64,000 nt of DNA from Tomocerus qinae. Lineage: Eukaryota > Arthropoda > Collembola > Entomobryomorpha > Tomoceridae. Location: NCBI GenBank assembly GCA_020055645.1, contig CM034547.1, positions 58,592,909 to 58,656,908 of the forward strand, given 5' to 3'. Made by a program: the position numbers and the translations under genes. The notes beneath the pieces were generated by a model. It worked only from the letters and a program-made list of their open reading frames with translations, ran no database searches and was not told the origin of the DNA. Positions 54,801 to 61,795 of this stretch are shown in pieces (position 1 is the first letter of the stretch; each line of letters starts with the position of its first letter).

Positions 54801-55648
54801 GTAATGTGTATGACCACGAAATTCCATTACGCATGGCTGGCTGTCTCAATTAGCTAATGGTGGTCAGCATTTTAAAAATATAATGAAAAGTGAAGGAGAA
54901 AGTCATGTAGGCATAGTAGGCATAGTCATGGGAGAAGTGGTTCATCATAGATCGTGAATATGGTGTTAAAAATGTTATGAAAAAGCTTATTTTTTAGTTG
55001 ATATGTTAAAACGAATTAAAATTATTATTATTGATAATTGACAGTTTCCTCTTTGCGGAGGCGTTTTGACTGCGAATATCACTTTATTTAGACACTTAGG
55101 TTTCAGTAGTTATAATGATGTAACACATACGTTAATTAAAGTTTAGAACCGAATCAATACATGAGTAGTTACAAACATTTTCAAGAGGTACAGATTCATC
55201 TTCCTGCATTTGCAACAAACTTTCCTTATATTGATTGCTAAAAATATTAATAGATTTACTATGTTTTATGTTGTCAGGTACAGAACACCACTGAACACTA
55301 GCTTAGAAAGAGAACGATCTCTTTTCATAGCAATTTTTTCTACCTAGTGTTAGTACGTAGTTGGTTGAGCTGTTTCTAGATGGTTTTAGTTACTAAAATT
55401 ATTTTGGTTTTTTACTTCAAATCGGTAATTTAAAATCTTGCTTTGTTTGTAATTTAATTACTATTTATTTTGTACTTTAGGTTTCGTGTATACGTGATGT
55501 GACTGGAAAAGTAATTGAAGGAGACCCTGAAAAAGTATTTAGAGTTAATCACGCTTGGGTTTTATGCAGAGATAGAGGTGAACTAAATCCTCGAGCTGCG
55601 TGGAGACTCCTAGAATTATCGGCATCTGCATCAGAACAACTGCTATAA
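45839..55648 (+). CDS. Tim44: Mitochondrial import inner membrane translocase subunit Tim44
   Basis: Peripheral matrix-side protein that anchors mtHsp70 to the TIM23 channel for protein import. Core exons: 52881-53187, 53363-53636, 53900-54026, 54125-54289, 54560-54739 and 55481-55648, all phase-matched and clearly Tim44: GFLSKLVENIRQELGKNKEM with KESIAKFREEA, then QARRKFDVVESEASKSSEIF, GVELHKDSKFYQSWEKF, IRASRALTNKVSDIMGGLFQ, ILQDWCYEAAFA, DLAMGRVLEQGPVLVITFTA, and LNPRAAWRLLELSASASEQL. Two upstream exons are inferred from phase: 45839-45896 (MTPQCLRTLTRQTRYPSLA, basic and without acidic residues, a good presequence) and 51751-51851, which ends ...SAFQ and joins IRHYSSATG. The total is 459 residues, close to human TIM44 (452). 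The first intron is about 5.85 kb and full of transposons. A possible cassette exon is listed separately. Confidence 0.93.
46063..46203 (+). CDS. Possible cassette exon of Tim44
   Basis: Between acceptor ACTTACAG and donor CCAG|GTATTT lie 141 bases, exactly 47 codons. Both boundaries are phase 1, so the segment can be included between Tim44 exons 1 and 2 without breaking the frame. It encodes an initial Met one codon in and a basic, Ser/Leu-rich stretch (MAINQTSSLSLTRNLCGLGS, then KTLHLRKRSTTIFKEMR) with amphipathic presequence character. It could therefore be an alternative mitochondrial targeting exon, an alternative first exon, or coincidence. Confidence 0.4.
46568..46722. mobile_element. 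155-bp MITE with TGACGTCA in both ends
   Basis: Inverted arms of about 32 bp. The left begins CGATTTGTGACGTCACACGG and the right is its near-perfect reverse complement ending GTGTGACGTCACAAATCG. Each arm contains the palindrome TGACGTCA, identical to a CRE (CREB) site. It lies in the first Tim44 intron. Family not recognised. Confidence 0.8.
46918..46963. repeat. Strong perfect-type hairpin
   Basis: The arms GGTCCCCATGGCAACTCCCC and GGGGAGTAGCCATGGGGATC pair over about 23 bp around a CACATGTG centre with only a few mismatches. A second small inverted motif, TTCCCCAGTTGGGGGAA, follows at about 46990-47006. It could be the tip of a small foldback element. Confidence 0.7.
47155..48739 (-). mobile_element. 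Non-LTR retrotransposon (LINE), 5' truncated
   Basis: Spans the reverse-transcriptase open frame, its short 3' UTR (about 47181-47288) and a tail of CATA tetranucleotide repeats on the element strand (47155-47180), a kind of microsatellite tail seen in the CR1/L2/Jockey group. There is no endonuclease domain in the remaining part. The 5' side stops exactly where a Helentron-like copy begins at 48740. It lies in the large first intron of Tim44, antisense to it. Confidence 0.85.
47289..48728 (-). CDS. LINE reverse transcriptase, C-terminal part of ORF2
   Basis: An uninterrupted frame of 479 residues from the first Met; it remains open for a few codons upstream to the truncation. RT landmarks in order: PEVWKTATVTALPKV, DLRPISITSPFSHMLESVMY (RT2), NQFGSQKKCST, VFDVTKAFEFLDH (motif A with catalytic Asp), GCPQGTKTGGLCFLAQINPV (motif B), LAGFVDDTVVAEKV (motif C, F-V-D-D), FNPKKCGYLV, then KLLGVTL and the thumb region YIRPILEYACVVWGPGL with VQKRVISIALG. 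Catalytic acidic residues are present. The arrangement resembles Jockey/CR1-group elements. The missing upstream portion would carry the endonuclease and the start of RT. The lack of stops suggests fairly recent insertion. Confidence 0.9.
   Translation of the reverse strand: MKEFAIELSYVLSHIMNNSFNDCIFPEVWKTATVTALPKVNKIQSLNDLRPISITSPFSHMLESVMYERLNNQIGTCISKNQFGSQKKCSTVHYLVQIMDFILSGLEKSGTIIIVYVFDVTKAFEFLDHPLLIDYLYHECKADLHTILWLASFLSKRKQNVKCGNQLSNTQECSCGCPQGTKTGGLCFLAQINPVLSKFEKKYSGEFFSLAGFVDDTVVAEKVVDKTPQGQQMLDDFSKWVKERKMSFNPKKCGYLVLDFSKNKSVSNEWKFLIEGVEIPRLENTKLLGVTLTVELKWDCHVNNIIEQASSKMFIIHNLKRYGFHKDELLQAYICYIRPILEYACVVWGPGLTNKLSLEIENVQKRVISIALGLKISESEYDNRCEQLEIQRLDQRRQYLLQRFGLQVINSDRFRNMLPTYHTTKETRTRQAKKFLLKPLGAKIKKRYENSTIPTITKMLNELYVQDKICFSNDIVFRK
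48740..49781 (-). mobile_element. Helentron-like element, copy C (5' truncated)
   Basis: On the plus strand it begins CTTACGGCAAGCCGTAACAG, AAGCTCGCC, then about 600 bp of an imperfect 40-bp minisatellite (theme GACTATGAAAATCAACAGAA), then GAAGCGGCATTT and CTCAGCAACCTATGGACC. It stops at AATAGGCTTTGTC before the GTCY block and the terminal AGCTCGCC. The hairpin end is therefore intact and the other end lost. The subtype (AACCTATGGACCAATGTGG) matches copy D. Confidence 0.75.
49781..49932. repeat. Two short tandem arrays beside copy C
   Basis: GTCAATGTCAATGTAGTCAA-type units of about 18 bp (49781-49813) are followed by three copies of a 36-bp unit beginning TTCTAGAAGTGTCAA and ending ATAGGGTTTTACTGC (49849-49932). 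Both are non-coding and adjoin the broken end of copy C. Confidence 0.7.
49960..50330. repeat. Unclassified interspersed repeat fragment
   Basis: Contains GACCGGACATATGGAAAATG and GCCTAGGACAT, similar to GACTGGACTATGCAAAATG and GCCTGGGACAT at 54320-54350 in a later Tim44 intron, and TGAAAATCGGTCAAGTAGTT, similar to the 'AATCGGTCGAGTAGTTTCGG' segment near 63880. It appears to be a mosaic of repeat pieces shared across the window. Confidence 0.45.
50425..50547. mobile_element. Small MITE with AGGTAATTTCATGCT ends
   Basis: 15-bp perfect inverted ends (AGGTAATTTCATGCT and AGCATGAAATTACCT) enclose about 93 bp that include the short palindrome CCGTTGCCAATGGCAACGG. It lies in the Tim44 first intron. 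Family and target duplication not identified. Confidence 0.65.
50749..51614. mobile_element. Foldback element interrupted by a MITE
   Basis: The outer arms are reverse complements: AGCAAAGTCCCTAAGGATCT ... CTTACTGGACCTACGAAGAA on the left and the matching strand ending GATCCTTAGGGACTTTGCT on the right, meeting near 51440-51470 around GATATCGCGATTT / AAATCGCGATATC. The left arm is split at 50770-51315 by another element. Each arm is about 150 bp. Confidence 0.8.
50770..51315. mobile_element. 546-bp MITE with GCCCCTATTTCACAA ends and CTG duplication
   Basis: Terminal inverted repeats GCCCCTATTTCACAATAATT and its reverse-complement partner at the right end (…ATTGTGAAATAGGGGC). CTG flanks both sides (50767-50769, 51316-51318), and the uninterrupted right arm of the host palindrome has a single CTG at the same place. 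The target duplication is therefore 3 bp. The interior is rich in (A)CTTGTA motifs and small palindromes. No protein. The family is not recognised. Confidence 0.8.
51900..52828. mobile_element. 929-bp inverted-repeat element flanked by TA
   Basis: The arms of about 205 bp begin CCTAGGGGGACCTTTAATTC and end with the reverse complement GGAATTAAAGGTCCCCCTAGG, and both ends are flanked by TA (51898-51899, 52829-52830), the target duplication of Tc1/mariner-type elements. No transposase is visible between the arms. It sits in the Tim44 intron between exons 2 and 3, and its right end is 52 bp before the exon 3 acceptor. Part of that end reads through in frame into the exon, which makes a misleading extended frame. 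Confidence 0.8.
54351..54499. mobile_element. Short foldback repeat in a Tim44 intron
   Basis: Arms of about 40 bp: TTTTCAAAAACCAAAATTTT then GATTTTTGACGAACCTAAT on the left, and its reverse complement ending TAGTTTTTGAAAA on the right. Spacer about 65 bp. It lies between Tim44 exons 6 and 7. Confidence 0.65.
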
Positions 55649-55900
55649 GCATCATATATTTTGTAGACTAATTAATTAAATTGTATATTATATGTTTCTT
55701 CAATCAATATTCTAACAAATGCGTGTACATTTTAGCAATGAAAGTAAACCATAAATTACGTGTATATTTGTAGTCTGAACGAAGAACAATGGACATAAAC
55801 TTCAAAACATTTCATGAGTCATATGGCCACACGGACACGGTAATTTCCCTTTTACGGCAAATATTTTAATGTAAGCTTTCCAGAATTTTTAGATAGTTTA

Positions 55901-55906
55901 AATAAA
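55901..55906 (+). promoter_or_regulatory. Candidate polyadenylation signal of Tim44
   Basis: AATAAA about 250 bases after the Tim44 stop codon, followed by an A-rich stretch. Consensus match only. Confidence 0.45.
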
Positions 55907-56360
55907 CCGTGAAAAATAATCCAACATAGAACTTACAAGGAATAACATCAACATCGTGGGCAAAGTTTCACAAAAGGTTTTTGTAGTATTATCTCAATAT
56001 ATTTTTATCAGATGCAAATCTTAATACGTTCTGTACAAGTAATGTTGATTTCTACATTGACTGCTATTTAAAAGCAATAATTGTTTTAGACAAGTACTCA
56101 TGAAATGTTTGTGGATTATTTGCAAGTTAAGTAGGTGCTGTTAGAAATATATATACTACAAATATATTCAATTTGTTTTGTATTATATACCCGACCATAG
56201 AAATGAAGAGAAAGTAAAGGCTACACTAGTCTTAATACTACCTTATAAATTAAAATCCTGCAAATATAATCATTTAGTAATGAAAAGAAAGGTTGGTTAG
56301 CAAATTATTTTTTGAAGTGAGCGATTAAAGGGTCGAAAACAGGAATAAAAGGGTTTTCCT

Positions 56361-56774
56361 GTATATATGTTAACGGTAATAAGTAAATTCAGGCATTAAG
56401 CTTAATGCCTAGACTATAAGTAAAATGTTAGAGGAATTCTAGTTTTTGGTATTTGAATTTTAGAAGAATTCTAGTTTTTGGTATTTGAAATTTAGAAGAC
56501 CATTTATATTGTCCAATTATATTCTTTTTCCTAAATAAGGACATTGTAACGAGCTCAAAATGTTGCGTATGAATAGCGTGCGACTAAGACTTAAGAAGTT
56601 GTAGTGGTTTTTATGCAAAAGGTTTATAGTCTATAACTCGCACTTTATTCATAACACAGTAAACACGTTCTTTCAAATTTTAAGTATGAAAAACTAAAAT
56701 GTTTCAAAATTACACTTAATGCGTAGGCATTAAGCTTAATGCCTGAATTTACTTATTACCGTTAACATATACAT
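56361..56774. mobile_element. MITE with 48-50 bp inverted ends
   Basis: The left arm TTAACGGTAATAAGTAAATT and CAGGCATTAAGCTTAATGCC is repeated inverted at 56725-56772 (GGCATTAAGCTTAATGCCTG then AATTTACTTATTACCGTTAA). The arms themselves end in the palindrome AGGCATTAAGCTTAATGCCT. Inside, a 31-bp unit containing AATTCTAGTTTTTGGTATTT is duplicated in tandem at about 56430-56500. No protein. Confidence 0.8.
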
Positions 56775-57942
56775 GATTTGACCACAGCTAAAACAACTAC
56801 TTTCCCTATTCATCCATTCGTTACATCTATCCAATCCATAACTGAATGTACCTAATGATTCTGCTAACCATATAATGTCTACCACATAATAATATAATCG
56901 TATCTAAGATTTTGGACAGGGAAACAACTCATCTCGTAGTATAGCATAAAAATAGTTGAATAATAATAATAATAAAATTAATTACTTTAATTCTTGCCTA
57001 AATGAATGTAATAAACTAATAGTATTTCTAACTAGCTTTGACAAGTGAAAGTTGTATCTAGATTTGGAGGAATAGTGAAAGCATGAACAGCCAATAAATT
57101 ATGATTTTAATACTGACATTTATCGAAGAAGCCAACATCAGACGTAGACTGTGACTTGACCGTTGGACTTGGACATTTGGCACAAATGTTTTCAATAATG
57201 TACCCCAATCCCAATGCATACCTTCATGTGCTAAATTTATTACGAAGGTACATTGTTGACACCAACACCATGAAAATGAAAGAAAATGAGAATGAGACAA
57301 TGAGATGAGGTCGAGTCAAGTGAGAAGACTGAAGACTGAAGAGAGACAGAGAGAGACGAGACAAGAGAAACGAGAACAGAACTTTCGGTATCATGCATCA
57401 TGCTACATCTATGAAGTGTGTTTTTAATGCGTACTACTCGAACAGATGCGCCACATGCAATACAGTCAGAAGATTGCAACATATTATGTATAGGTATTAC
57501 ATTACAACTTACGATGACTTCTGCTCGTTTTGATTGAAGTACTTGAAGGTACCTTACCTTACCTATAGATACCTATACCATATTGTTATACCCTTCTTTT
57601 GCTGCGATAATGTGATATGAGTGTAGTATAGTTATAGCAGTGATAACTAGGCTGCATATGTAAGGAAGCTATGGCTATAATCACGTATATTAACGTACCG
57701 TAAAAGCTTGATAAAAACTGAGCTTCTATTTACGTGGGCTGAAGGAATGCAAATATCAAAATTGCAACTGCAATAACTTGATGTTCAAAAAAGTAAAGGT
57801 CAAAACCATTTTTTTCGAAATAATCGAATAAAGCCTGGAATGCCGCAGGTTGATGTTAACCAGTGCTCCTGTTATTTAATTTTACAAAAAGGGTGTGCAA
57901 ACTGGCAAAAAAAATCAAGGGGGGCAGTAAAAAGTGAAACCA
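56775..57942. other. Intergenic stretch, repeat scrap only
   Basis: No gene recognised. At 57820-57855, TAAAGCCTGGAATGCCGCAG followed by GTT is the reverse complement of AACCTGCGGCATTCCAGGCT at 46525, so a repeat fragment is shared with the Tim44 intron. AG-rich sequence lies at 57290-57370. Confidence 0.4.
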
Positions 57943-58477
57943 GGGGCCAAATGCACCATAGCTACCCTTGTCACTTTTGCTTTTCATTTTGCAAAAGTTG
58001 CAAAGTAAAATTAAAATCGTTGCACCAAAATTTTGGCCTCACTAATCACTTGCAACCAAAAAGTGAAAAGTAAAAAAGTTTAACATGTAAACTGTGCCCA
58101 GTTTCTTAGCAGCATACCCTATAGACGTATCCCACAATTCCAGGATAACACAGGCAGGTACTGTAGTCATTTCAATACCTATTCATTTTAATTTAGTGAC
58201 CGGTCACCAATTGTGGGAAACGTCTATTGCTCATCTAGTATTATTATACTTAGACAAGCCACTGGACACCTTGCAAAACAACCTGCAAAGTTGTTCAACT
58301 TTTTCTTATCTACTTTTGCGTTTTGTTGTCCGTGTAACAGAGATTGCAAAGCAAGCGCTTTTTACTTGTAACTTTTCACTTTTTACTATTATGTCAATTT
58401 TGGTGCAACGACAATTTTGCAAAATGGCCTACGAAAGTGCAAAGTAAAAAGCAAAAGTTGATGGTGCAATTGACCCC
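57943..58477. mobile_element. MITE with GGGGCCAAATGCACCAT ends, carrying a second MITE
   Basis: Left end GGGGCCAAATGCACCAT, right end ATGGTGCAATTGACCCC. The subterminal regions are also inverted, with repeated CACTTTTGC / GCAAAAGT and GTTGCACCAAAATT / TTTTGGTGCAAC motifs. A smaller element, 58121-58227, with ATAGACGTATCCCACAATT and AATTGTGGGAAACGTCTAT ends, is inserted in it. Confidence 0.7.
58121..58227. mobile_element. 107-bp MITE nested in the 57943 element
   Basis: Inverted ends of 19 bp with a single gap, ATAGACGTATCCCACAATT and AATTGTGGGAAACGTCTAT. The small core includes GTGACCGGTCAC, itself a 12-bp palindrome. Family unknown. Confidence 0.65.
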
Positions 58478-58510
58478 AGCTCTACTAAAAAATGATAAAA
58501 TATGATTCAT

Positions 58511-58713
58511 AGATATAATAGTTAGGTTGGTAAATTTATTGGTTTATCTCAGTCTGTAGTTATAATTTAGAATAGGCTACAAAAAAGGAAATCTCTATAT
58601 TATAACCACAGATTGAGATAAACCAATAAATTTACCAACCTAACTATCTCTATATTATAACCACAGACTGAGATAAACCAATAAATTTACCAACCTAACT
58701 ATTATATCTATGT
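58511..58713. repeat. Foldback with one forward and two inverted arms
   Basis: The forward arm at 58511-58566 contains TAGTTAGGTTGGTAAATTTA then TTGGTTTATCTCAGTCTG. Its reverse complement appears twice in tandem, period about 55 bp, at 58596-58649 and 58650-58713. The last copy also extends into TATTATATCTATG, matching the outer end of the forward arm. The duplication must have followed formation of the foldback. Confidence 0.75.
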
Positions 58714-58804
58714 CTGGTAGGGAAATGGTGATAAGCTGCAGAGACATGGGCATGCATGGCTCCTGCAAGCCAAAGGCCCAAGTACCAAACAGCAAAGGCA
58801 AAAC

Positions 58805-59026
58805 TCATCGACGTAAATAAGTTAAATATTGCTTTAAAAAGGGAAATAATTTTTGTGCTTTTTCATTAGATTCCACACCCTCAATTCGTACTTGCTTTGG
58901 ATCTTGGGCTGTTTGGTACTTGGGCCGTTGGCTGCTTGGTGCTTGGACTTGGGATGTTTGGTACTTGGGCCGTTGGCTGCTTGGTGCTTGGGCTGTTTGG
59001 TATACGCGTCCATTGAACTTGGCCAT
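58805..59026 (-). other. Open frame of 73 codons over a short tandem repeat
   Basis: Starts MAKFNGRVYQTAQAPSSQRP and holds a repeated QAPSSQRPKYQT(S/A)Q motif before PKQVRIEGVESNEKAQ. The repeat comes from a DNA tandem of about 51 bp (TTGGTACTTGGGCCGTTGGC) at 58900-59015. No domain recognised; a nearby inverted scrap of the same words at 58765-58800 points to repeat sequence rather than a gene. A short Gln/Ser/Pro-rich protein cannot be excluded. Confidence 0.25.
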
Positions 59027-59133
59027 CTTTTTTTACATTTTTCAGTATTTAAACAGACTATTTCAAACCGTTAGACGTTATACCGTGCAGTGTTTTCCAG
59101 AGGGACGAATAGCCAGACAGACATAAAAAGTAA

Positions 59134-60066
59134 TAAAACCATGTCCAAATGGATGTAAAAAGTGGTGCGAAATTGAATAAAAAGTTTGAACTGATTATCT
59201 GATGCGTTACATGACGTTTTTAGTGAATTTTTTCAATGACCTTTGACCTTTTGACACGTGTGACTTGACCTTGCATGGCCTAACTAATAAACTTTTCGAA
59301 CGAGCTATCTCATGACGTTCTACAACGTCAATAACTAAAAGTTACATTAATTTTTAACTTTTGGACCACGCCCACAGGCAGGGTGTGTGTCCGATTTATT
59401 TCATTTTCAAATTGGACCTCGCTTTTCATCCCTACATCACGCATAGTAAGTTTGAGTTAAATATCTCAAACCGTTTTTGAGTTATCGTGCTAACAGACAA
59501 ACGGACAGACAAATCTGGCATTCCTATAAAGCGGTGTTGCACACCACGTAAAAACCATGTTCAAATGGATGTAAAAAAGTGGTGTGAAATTGCATAGAAA
59601 GTTTGAACTGATTGTATGACGTTACATGACGTTTTTAGTGAATTTTTTCAATAACCTTTGACCTTTTGACACGTGTGACTTAACCTTGACATGGCCTAAC
59701 GAATAACCTTTTCGAACGAACCATCTCATGACGTTCTACAATGTCAATAACTAAAGTTACACCAATTTTTAATTTTTGGACCGCGCCTACAGGCAGGGGG
59801 TGTGTCCGATTTTGTCCATTTTCGAACTCGACCTCGCTTTTTATCCCTACATCACGTAAGTAAGTTTGAGTTGATTACCTCAAAACGTTTTTGAGTTATC
59901 GTGCTAACAGACAGACAGACGGACGGACAGACAGACAGATCAGGCATTCCTATAAAGTGGTGTAAAACGTTTTTGAGTTATCGTGCTAACAGACAGACGG
60001 ACGGACAGACAGACGGACGAACAGACAGACAGATCAGGCATTCCTATAAAGCGGTGTTGCACCCCA
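59134..60066. repeat. Tandem pair of ~416-bp repeat units with GGAC/AGAC blocks
   Basis: Unit 1 begins at 59134 and unit 2 at 59550, both AAACCATGT(C/T)CAAATGG, and both contain TGACCTTTTGACACGTGTGA, CATCTCATGACGTTCTAC or close variants, GAGTTATCGTGCTAACAGAC, a run of ACGGACAGAC-type tetranucleotides, and GGCATTCCTATAAAG(C/T)GGTG. In unit 2 the last part (GAGTTATCGTG through GGCATTCCTATAAA) is itself duplicated at about 59890-60050. The tetranucleotide block and its flanks resemble those of the Helentron-like copies. Confidence 0.8.
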
Positions 60067-61795
60067 CTTAATAAGTTGTATAACTGGTTTCTTTTATGAC
60101 ACTATACATACTATACTACATACTGTTGGTCATTATTCACAGAAAAACGGTTTACTTGAGCATTCAGCTACAAACAACGAAACAGCAGCAGCCACTTACT
60201 TATTCGCTTTCATTGACCACCACAAGCCTCCTGATCACTGAGAATTTAAGAATTACTGAAAACTTTAAGGTTTGCTATTTAAGAGTAATTTATTAGTAAT
60301 CTATTTCTAAAATTGAGTATTTTCATTAGCAATTTATTAACGGGACATTATACGGAAAACAATCCATCATCCATTAACACAGATTAAAAACAGTGATTTA
60401 ATTTTGAAACGAAATACTTCAACTTCAACCATCTTCAATCAAACATTGCTGCACGATTGATAGCTAATAGCCAAGCCAGTCAAGTCGCCAATCGCAAAAT
60501 TCGAACTTCACAGATCGTAATTTTTGCAGGGTAAGTTTTTAGCTTTTACTAATAGTTAATTGTATTTCGAAAAATGTTTTTATTTATGATGATTTACAGC
60601 AGGCTGTAAATTATCATAGTTATCAGTTATGGATTAATAATTAATTATGATTATTTCACTTCTGGCTTCTCTGTCCTAAGAAGTCTGATATTATATGGTT
60701 TGTCCAAACAGATGCTATATTATGTTCAATGTTTTATATAAAAGGCAGTTTAAAGTTTAATGTCGATTGTTGAGCTGTTATCAATCAGCCAACACGGCCA
60801 ACAGTAGTTGTTAATAGGAGAGGACGAGAGGACTACGGACGTACGGACTAGTATAGCAAAGATTAACTAATGACTAAGACTAAATACCAACAACCAGCGA
60901 GGGGTTGTATTTTTAAATATATGGCCAGAGACCCCATGCTTAGGGTGGTGATTCGTGATAGGGTTTTTACTTTTTACTCTTACATCTGAAGAATTGGACC
61001 TTATTCATTCTTATATTTTTATTTTTTACGCTTGCTAATAGTGAATAGAGGTGTGGGAATGACGAATTAGTTAGAGGTAATCAGATAATAATAGATGATA
61101 GAGAAAGCCACTGGACGCAGAAATTTAAAAATCGAGATTTTCCCAAAATATAATAACAGCAATCTACAAGGGATGAATCATTATTTCTAGAATACAGTAC
61201 AAATGGGTGATGGTATGGGGCTTGAACCTAAGACGAGAATTTTCTTGTATAACAATACCAATTTTTTGAGAAAATATTTAGGCCCATATTTTTAATGACT
61301 CGACTACCGCCCGGTCTTTTTACGCACATTTTCGAGAGTGAAAGGTACCTCAATAGTCAATACGTACCTTACACTCTCAAAGAGTGGAGATTAGTTAGAG
61401 CTTGACTTTTACTATGATTCTATGATCTAAAATTGTGTATAGGTAATAATATCAAGATTTTGAGGGCTGATCTCTGGCCAGTGCAGTCAGCAGCAGCATT
61501 GCAGGTGCAGTGGTCCGGTTACTTTTGTACGTTCAACGTGGAATGTTATCAATAATACTTTTTTCACTGCCAACGTGCCAACTGCCGTATGGTTGACTAT
61601 AATAACTTTAATAATATTGATATAAAAATTGGGAGTGACTAGTCTTTCTCACCACAGATAGTCTTTTAATTTGGGTTCAGTTCAGTCAAAAGAATAGCGG
61701 AGGACTCAAGATTAGTGTGTATGAATTTAAGAGATGTGTAAGCAAAATAATTTGAAATTGCAAATCGGATTGCAACAAGTGTTAACCTAATGAGA
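60067..61795. other. Intergenic stretch, no feature recognised
   Basis: Only short open frames without recognisable domains. I see no repeat array or transposon end with confidence. Confidence 0.35.
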
